From: Solea solea
Taxonomy: Eukaryota; Chordata; Actinopteri; Pleuronectiformes; Soleidae
Assembly (NCBI RefSeq): GCF_958295425.1
Contig: NC_081146.1
Span: forward strand, 4,526,041-4,590,040
Direction of reading: 5' to 3'
Length of the DNA stretch: 64,000 bases
A program made the translations under genes and the position numbers. Below the pieces are notes generated by a model, which was not told the origin of the DNA, did not search any database, and saw only the letters and a program-made list of their open reading frames with translations. Shown piece after piece: positions 58,301-64,000 of this stretch. Within the stretch, counting starts at the first letter, position 1. Every line of letters begins with the position of its first letter.

Positions 58301-59726
58301 GAGGATGAAGCAGATATGTGTACATATGCTTTAGGGTCATTTTTCCAGCCGAGGATGAGGACGTCTGAGTACACACACACACACACATATAGAGTATGTG
58401 TGTGTTTAGATTTATGGTGCATCAGCCTCTTTATTTATGTCCACTGTCTTGTTCTGTGCCTCTTAGGTTTTATGTTAAATTTTCTTATCAACGGTTTTCA
58501 TTAATGGGCTGAGCTGTATTGTGTGAGTGATTAGACGGTCATCCATCTCTGTTTCTCTTCCTCACACACACCGACACTCACTCACTCACTCACATGCACA
58601 GCGAGCAGTGACTGATGTGTGGCTGGAGTGTGTGAGGTGTGTGAGGTGTGTGAGGCGTTGAGGCTGCAGAGGTGCGGTGGCGTTGGCAGTACATTAAATG
58701 ATGAGGGACTCCAGGCCGAACCAGCCCTTGGCTGTTTTCTGTTAACAACCTGCATGTGATTTGCTCGCTGCTTTCATGTTTTCAGTTTGAAGAAATTAAA
58801 AGTTACATTTTTTGGCATCATAATGACAAATAAATAATAAAAGCCCTACATCCTGTACCTGATTTACATAATTAGAACAGAGATATATATATATACATTC
58901 TGGAGACGTCCGTCATGTATTTCCTATACATTTTTTTTTTTTTGGAAAGCAATAAATGTAATTTTTTCCAATAAAAATGAAATCTCATTTACGATTCATA
59001 TTATTGTCACAAGTCAAAACAAAAGCAAGACTATGGATGAATCTGGAACAAACAATAATCAACATAATCACCTCTGCCAATTGTTTTTTTAAATATCAAC
59101 ATATACAGAGTAACATCATAGGTCAGTTCAAATCCAAGTGACGTGGAAGGTCAGAAAGTCACTGGCAAAACTAGTATTATATACAAGTAACTATTAAATA
59201 AAAGTGAATGCACTGCAGTGAAAATGCTGCAGAATGTTAGTTAATGTTTTTGTTCATTTGATTCTGATCACGTAACAAATTATATGAATATCAAAATAAA
59301 GATAATCAAAGTGGTCTTCTTAGAGACCATATTTAACTTAGATAACAATACAAGCCTCTCAAACCCCTCAGTTTCCCCATCTTCAGTAAAATGTAAACAT
59401 TTCTTGCTCGGGACATAAAATACACCCCCTCAAAAAATTTTTATTTCTTGACTTTTCTCAGACAAACAAACAAATGGACAATGTAGCAGCAGCAGAAAAG
59501 TTTGTCCACTTTAAGTGAACCAGTGTCCAGAACTGAGACAGGAAGTTAAAGGAGGCCTGAGAAGAAGCATCTTCCAGCCATGTCATCTGGATCAGTAGTT
59601 ATCTCCCAGTCAGTTATATGAGCTTCAGCATATTGAACAGCAAATATGAACACACACTCACTTGGATAGACTGACAGAGGCACACACATGAGCAGGCAAA
59701 CAATCGTACACACACAGACCGGGACA

Positions 59727-59761
<35 letters not shown>

Positions 59762-60110
59762 GCACGCACAGCAAGTAAACAAACAAACACTATTTTTCAC
59801 ACTGTCACACTCACATGGACACAGTCACGCACTGAAGAGATAATGGTGGCCAGAGGCGGTGTTACTGCTCTCTCTGTCTCGCTCTCTCCCCCCCGCTCTC
59901 TCCCTCTCTCTCTCTAACTCTCTCACCGTGTCTCTGAGGCAGAAAGCGTGCTCCGCTCCTCACTGTCTGTTAGATTTGATCACCATCACCCAGCTGCACT
60001 GGACAGTACACAGCTCAGCTGATGGCTCACTGGTGCACACACACACACACACACAGCTACTGTGCCAGAGCATATAACATGCAGAGTCTGACACCTCTAA
60101 ATAAGTGTTT

Positions 60111-60147
<37 letters not shown>

Positions 60148-60659
60148 TTGTCGGTGTTGCAGCCTCTCAGAATATTACCCACACACAGTAACTACTGTAT
60201 GTTCCCGTTAAGATATTATTACAAATATTTCCAGGACGTTTGAAAAATGTGTTAAAAACAAAAAGGTGCGTTCATGTGCGTCTCCATCCGCTGATTTTAA
60301 GTGAGTATTGGGAGTTCAAACATAATGTGACAAGAATAACAAAACACAAATTGATGAGGTCGATAAAGAGCATCAACAGCTGCCGTTACATGGTGGCATT
60401 TTGTTTCTGCTTCCATCAATTACTGTGGTAATATCTGGTTCTTGTAGAAAGGAAGAATGTTTTTCACCAACACATTCACCCTCTCATCTGCTTATCTGTT
60501 TTCATTGCACTTATTCACATTTACCATTTATTTACACACCCACTTTCTTTCTTTTTTTTTTATTTTCTGTTTCCATTCAGTTTTTGTTCAGTGAACATTA
60601 AAACAGGCTGACAGCGGCGGCCACCTTAAGTGTGTGTGTGTGTGTGCGTGTGCAACAAC
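58301..60659. other. Intergenic, mostly simple sequence and AT-rich DNA
   Basis: (CA)n lies at about 59730-59760, and (CT)n and (GT)n near 60110-60145. No gene, RNA or clear transposon was recognised. Confidence 0.4.
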
Positions 60660-60850
60660 AGGCCTATGAAATGAAGTGTTCCATTCCCAGGCCAGTATGA
60701 TGTTTTTCCTTGAAGTGTAAATGCTCATTTGAATTGATAATCTTCCTCATACGTACATTAAAAGAAGGCAAATGCAAATTCATTGTGTAATGATGAAGCA
60801 AAATACCAAATAAAAAAAATGTGAATGCATCTGTGCATGGTGTGTTTTTT
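60660..60850. promoter_or_regulatory. Candidate regulatory block with octamer
   Basis: Contains cattcccaggccagtatgat (TEAD-like cattcc), ttgaattgataatcttcc and a perfect octamer, ATGCAAAT (60772-60779), followed by cattgtgtaatgatg. The block is repeat-free. Confidence 0.35.
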
Positions 60851-61384
60851 TCTTCAGATGTCTGGCATTTACTTCTTAAAGAAGAAGAGTAAGCACTCAG
60901 AGGGTGCAAACCTCCACAAAGACCGCTCTGTTTCCCACAGTGTCAATACACTGCCCTATCTGCAAGGTTAAAAATCCAGATCCATGTCTGGATCATTATT
61001 AAAGTCAAATATCTTTGCCCATGGGCCATAACCTTCATCCCCACAAATCTTCATCCAAATGTGTCCGTTGCTTTTGGACTTATGCAGCTCACAAACAAAC
61101 AAAGAAACGCATAAATAGACAAATCTGGTCAAAACATACACTCCTGAAGACGTGTTGGTGTGAATAAGGGGTTGAAAATATATACATTCATTTTTCATCT
61201 GTATATTTTTTCTCTTTGTTGCTGCCATTTTTCTCGCCACATAAGCCTAGAGTGGTTCTATAAAGCCGTAGGATGGGTGTGTGTGTGTGTGTGTGTGTGT
61301 GCATACACACGTGCATACATGTATATCTGTCTGTCTGCAAATCGGTTTTAAAAAGACAGAAAGGAGGAGGGGGGTACAGTAAAT

Positions 61385-61620
61385 CCAACATCTGAGCACG
61401 CCCATCTCAGAGACCCGAGGGTGCCACGCTATGATTGACAGGCCTCCTTTCACTGCCGCTGTCGGACGGGGGACGGATTAGGACCGTCTCGCCCTAAAGG
61501 GCCATAGTGGCCCCACGTCTCCCAGCTGCTTCATCATGCACCCCTTTCTACGAGCAAGGAGGGGGCCCTTGTGAGTGTGAGTGCATCTGTGTATTAGTGT
61601 GTCATGGTGTGCAAGCCATG
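61385..61620. promoter_or_regulatory. Candidate enhancer with exact PBX-MEIS decamer
   Basis: The decamer TGATTGACAG lies at 61432-61441, an exact match to the PBX-MEIS/PREP composite site. Unique GC-richer sequence surrounds it (ggacggattaggaccgtctc near 61470, an imperfect dyad). It lies about 12 kb upstream of pou3f1. Confidence 0.45.
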
Positions 61621-61864
61621 GCTGCGTTTGACCTTCTGTCTTAATACTCTGATCTGTTCAAAAAAACAAAACAGATGTTACTGTTTAGTCAAATGATTTG
61701 TTTAATTTGAGCAGAATGTTGATCTTATTAGAGAACGGTAACATTCACCTGATAACATTCATATAGTTTAAAGCTGCAGTGCATGATTTCGTTGTTATTG
61801 ATGTTATTATTGTGCGTGTGTTTGGTCGTCATGTGCAGAAACGAACGCTCTTACCTGAAAAACA

Positions 61865-62007
61865 AAAGGATTAGACCTGACTTTAAGAACTCAAAACCTA
61901 CCTTTTTAGAAAAGCATACAGCTAATTATTTATTTTATTATCTTGTTTTTATAATGTAGCACTTTGAGATTTGTTGTTCAAATATAAAGTGCAATACAAA
62001 TTATTAT
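61865..62007 (+). mobile_element. LINE 3' end (L2-like tail)
   Basis: It has the phrases ctttaagaactcaaaacctacc and gcactttgagatttgttg, ending aagtgcaatacaaatta, the usual last bases of an L2-clade 3' UTR. Only the extreme 3' end remains. Confidence 0.6.
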
Positions 62008-62610
62008 GACTGTGTTTGTGTGTATACAGCAGCAGTGCAGGGGCGGGAGAGGAGAACAAGCATTTCTCTCTCGCTTTTTGAGCAGCAAATCTTATGACAA
62101 TGAAAACATAAACATTCCATTAATTATACCATGGTGTTCTAGCTCAGTTCTCTCTCCAAAGGCTGAATTTTGCAAAGTTTGTGCAGATTTTCGACCTTTT
62201 CCTACGTGGATATTTTCTTTTGGACTGATCTTGAACAGTTTAAGTGAACAGCTTTGTTGTAACACGATCCACTTAGGTAACATGTCAGGTGATTCTCACA
62301 TGGCTGTAAAACCAGGTGTGCTCACAGCAGCAGCTCTGTGGCTCACCGCTGACATCCACACTACGTGTTACAGTCCTTTAATGTCATCGTCATTGTGATT
62401 GATGGCACCAGTTAAACTGGTTTTGTCCCCTCTTTAAACTGAACTAAACGCTTTCTGCAGTGCACTGATCCTGTTCACTGTGACACTTTCCATCTGTGCT
62501 CTTGTTTTAAACCTGCGCACATAATTCTAATGTAAACGCTGGCATAGTTTATTCTGTAAATATGTAAAAGATAAACTGTAGACTGGCCTAAGCTGTCACC
62601 CGCTCACACA

Positions 62611-62649
<39 letters not shown>

Positions 62650-62698
62650 ATGATGCAGCATCAGGAGCAGTTAGGGGATCAGTGTCTTGCTCAACAAC
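62008..62698. other. Intergenic with (CA)n tract
   Basis: (CA)n lies at about 62603-62647. No gene or recognised repeat family is seen. Confidence 0.35.
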
Positions 62699-62976
62699 AC
62701 TTGATTAGGTACACCTGTTGAACTGCTTAATATCTGCTCAGGCGATCACATGACAGCATGACAGCAGCACAATGCATTTACCGATGTAGACGTGGTCAAG
62801 ATGAGGTGCTGGAGTTCAAACTGAGCATCAGAATGGGGAAGAAAGGGGTTGCAGGTGACTTTTATTTGAGTATTTGAGAATCCACTGATCTAGTATGATT
62901 TTCACACAGAATCATCTCTTGTGTTTGCAGAGAACACTCAAGTTTTAACGAAGTTGTAACTAATGAAGTGGCCGGG
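62699..62976 (+). mobile_element. Tc1-like transposon, short deletion derivative
   Basis: The left end is gattaggtacacctgttgaa and the right end is taatgaagtggccgg. Between them are gatgaggtgctggagttcaa, gcatcagaatggggaagaaa and the following family segment, then a direct jump to the right end. At about 280 bp it behaves like a MITE of this Tc1 family. Confidence 0.7.
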
Positions 62977-63052
62977 GAGAGTACTTTGGAGCATTTGGGT
63001 ATTTTTCAGAAAGATACAATATCAGATTGTGTATATATGTGTGTATAAGAGC

Positions 63053-63229
63053 CCGTTCACACCTGGTTTTAACATCTGTCCTGTGTGATCTGATCACGCG
63101 CAGGTGTGAACCTTCAAAATCTGTCCTGAATGCGTCTTCAGATCGGCTTCTCAGCTTCTCACGACTCTTTTGCAGATACGCACATGTGATGGGATCACTG
63201 CGGACAGATGTTAATACCAGGTCTTAACA
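63053..63229. mobile_element. MITE with 21-bp terminal inverted repeats
   Basis: The left arm, 63061-63081, begins acctggttttaacatc. The right arm, 63202-63222, is its reverse complement at 20 of 21 positions. The element is about 177 bp and non-coding. Confidence 0.8.
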
Positions 63230-63289
63230 AGGCCTATGTGGATGAGAGGGAGAAAGAGAGTGAGAGTCAGTCATATGACCTTTCCAACC

Positions 63290-63500
63290 TTTGTGCTGCT
63301 TCCCCGGGGTTTCCCATCCGTTTCCAAACAGGCCTAGTGGGGAGTGCCCATCATGGGGGTGATGGGGCCCGATGCTGGGTGAGCTGGCACTGCAGCAGAG
63401 CTGAAGCAGAGCCAGGGGAGCGAATGGCAAAGGCCTGCCACACTCCTGCTGAGAACCTCCCCGGCAATTAGACTGCTGCCCCCGTGAACTGTAAGCAGAG
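63290..63500. promoter_or_regulatory. Weak candidate regulatory block
   Basis: GC-richer unique sequence including gcccatcatgggggtgatgg and ccccggcaattagactgctg. No coding exon is visible. Confidence 0.25.
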
Positions 63501-64000
63501 CAGAAGAACAGAGAACATGAGCAGTGATTAGCGGTACACTGTATGACAGTTGGTTGTTGTCAGAGTGTTGACATTAGCTGATCGACTGAATTGCAAACAG
63601 ACAGGCACTTTTTAGGTTAAAGTGAGCAGACTGTTAACATGCACCCCCAGCTATATACTTGTAAGCATTTTGCTCTCAAAGTGTGCTCGACATGAGAAGT
63701 CCTTGGAAGAGGAGCCTTGATTTGATATGTGCAAAGGGTGAAAAAAGAAAAGTTGCCCTCCTTCTATGCATGTCCCTGTCACCCCAGCGGAAAAGGGACT
63801 GGATCACTCTCACTGTCTCTCTTCCTTTCTCTCTCCTCCATCTCGCTGTCTGATGAAAGAAGAGCTATGATCACTTCGACAACAAAGGGCCCAGCCGCCC
63901 GTGTTTGGATGAGGGTCTTCTTTCTTCTCTCCTTCCTCCTGCTCCTCTATCTATCTCCTCTAACCCCCTCTGATCTCACTTACTCTTTCCTCAACGCTGC
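63501..64000. other. Intergenic to the window edge
   Basis: Nothing recognised; the sequence becomes pyrimidine-rich near 63910-63960. The window ends inside intergenic DNA. Confidence 0.35.

Overview
The window is a stretch of ray-finned fish (teleost) nuclear DNA. The evidence is one multi-exon vertebrate gene, one intronless vertebrate transcription-factor gene, abundant (CA/GT)n, (TA)n and (GA)n microsatellites, L2-type LINE 3' ends, several Tc1-like DNA transposon remnants and SINE/MITE families typical of teleosts. The species cannot be fixed from sequence alone; a percomorph-like fish is a reasonable guess.

Only two protein-coding genes can be supported. utp11 (+ strand, 9162-13020, eight coding exons, 253 aa) encodes a component of the U3 snoRNP / small-subunit processome. 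pou3f1 (- strand, 48089-49216, single exon, 375 aa) encodes the class III POU-homeodomain factor known as Oct-6/SCIP/Tst-1. UTP11 and POU3F1 are also neighbours in mammals, so this is a conserved syntenic block.

Layout: 1-8.8 kb is gene-free flank with repeats (an L2 end, MITEs, a Tc1 deletion derivative). 8.8-13.2 kb is utp11, with an ETS/E-box promoter and a 72-bp-period minisatellite in intron 1. 13.2-45.8 kb is a gene desert in which low-repeat, motif-rich blocks alternate with transposon fragments and microsatellites; I read the blocks as candidate conserved regulatory elements of pou3f1. 45.8-49.5 kb holds pou3f1 with its probable 3' UTR and proximal promoter. 49.5-64 kb is upstream desert with further candidate elements and good splice signals for a possible divergent non-coding transcript.

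The most interesting observations are regulatory. Near-consensus CTCF motifs flank the pou3f1 domain in convergent orientation (+ at 13532 and 44448, - at 53944). A perfect palindromic POU-dimer-like site lies 4.1 kb upstream of pou3f1. An exact PBX-MEIS decamer lies at 61432. Dense homeodomain, SOX and octamer motif blocks lie at about 29.6, 34.0, 39.0, 40.2, 43.2 and 56.4 kb. All enhancer calls are inferences from composition and motifs; a multi-fish alignment would settle them. I see no prokaryotic features, CRISPR arrays, endogenous viral genes, functional tRNAs or rRNAs.
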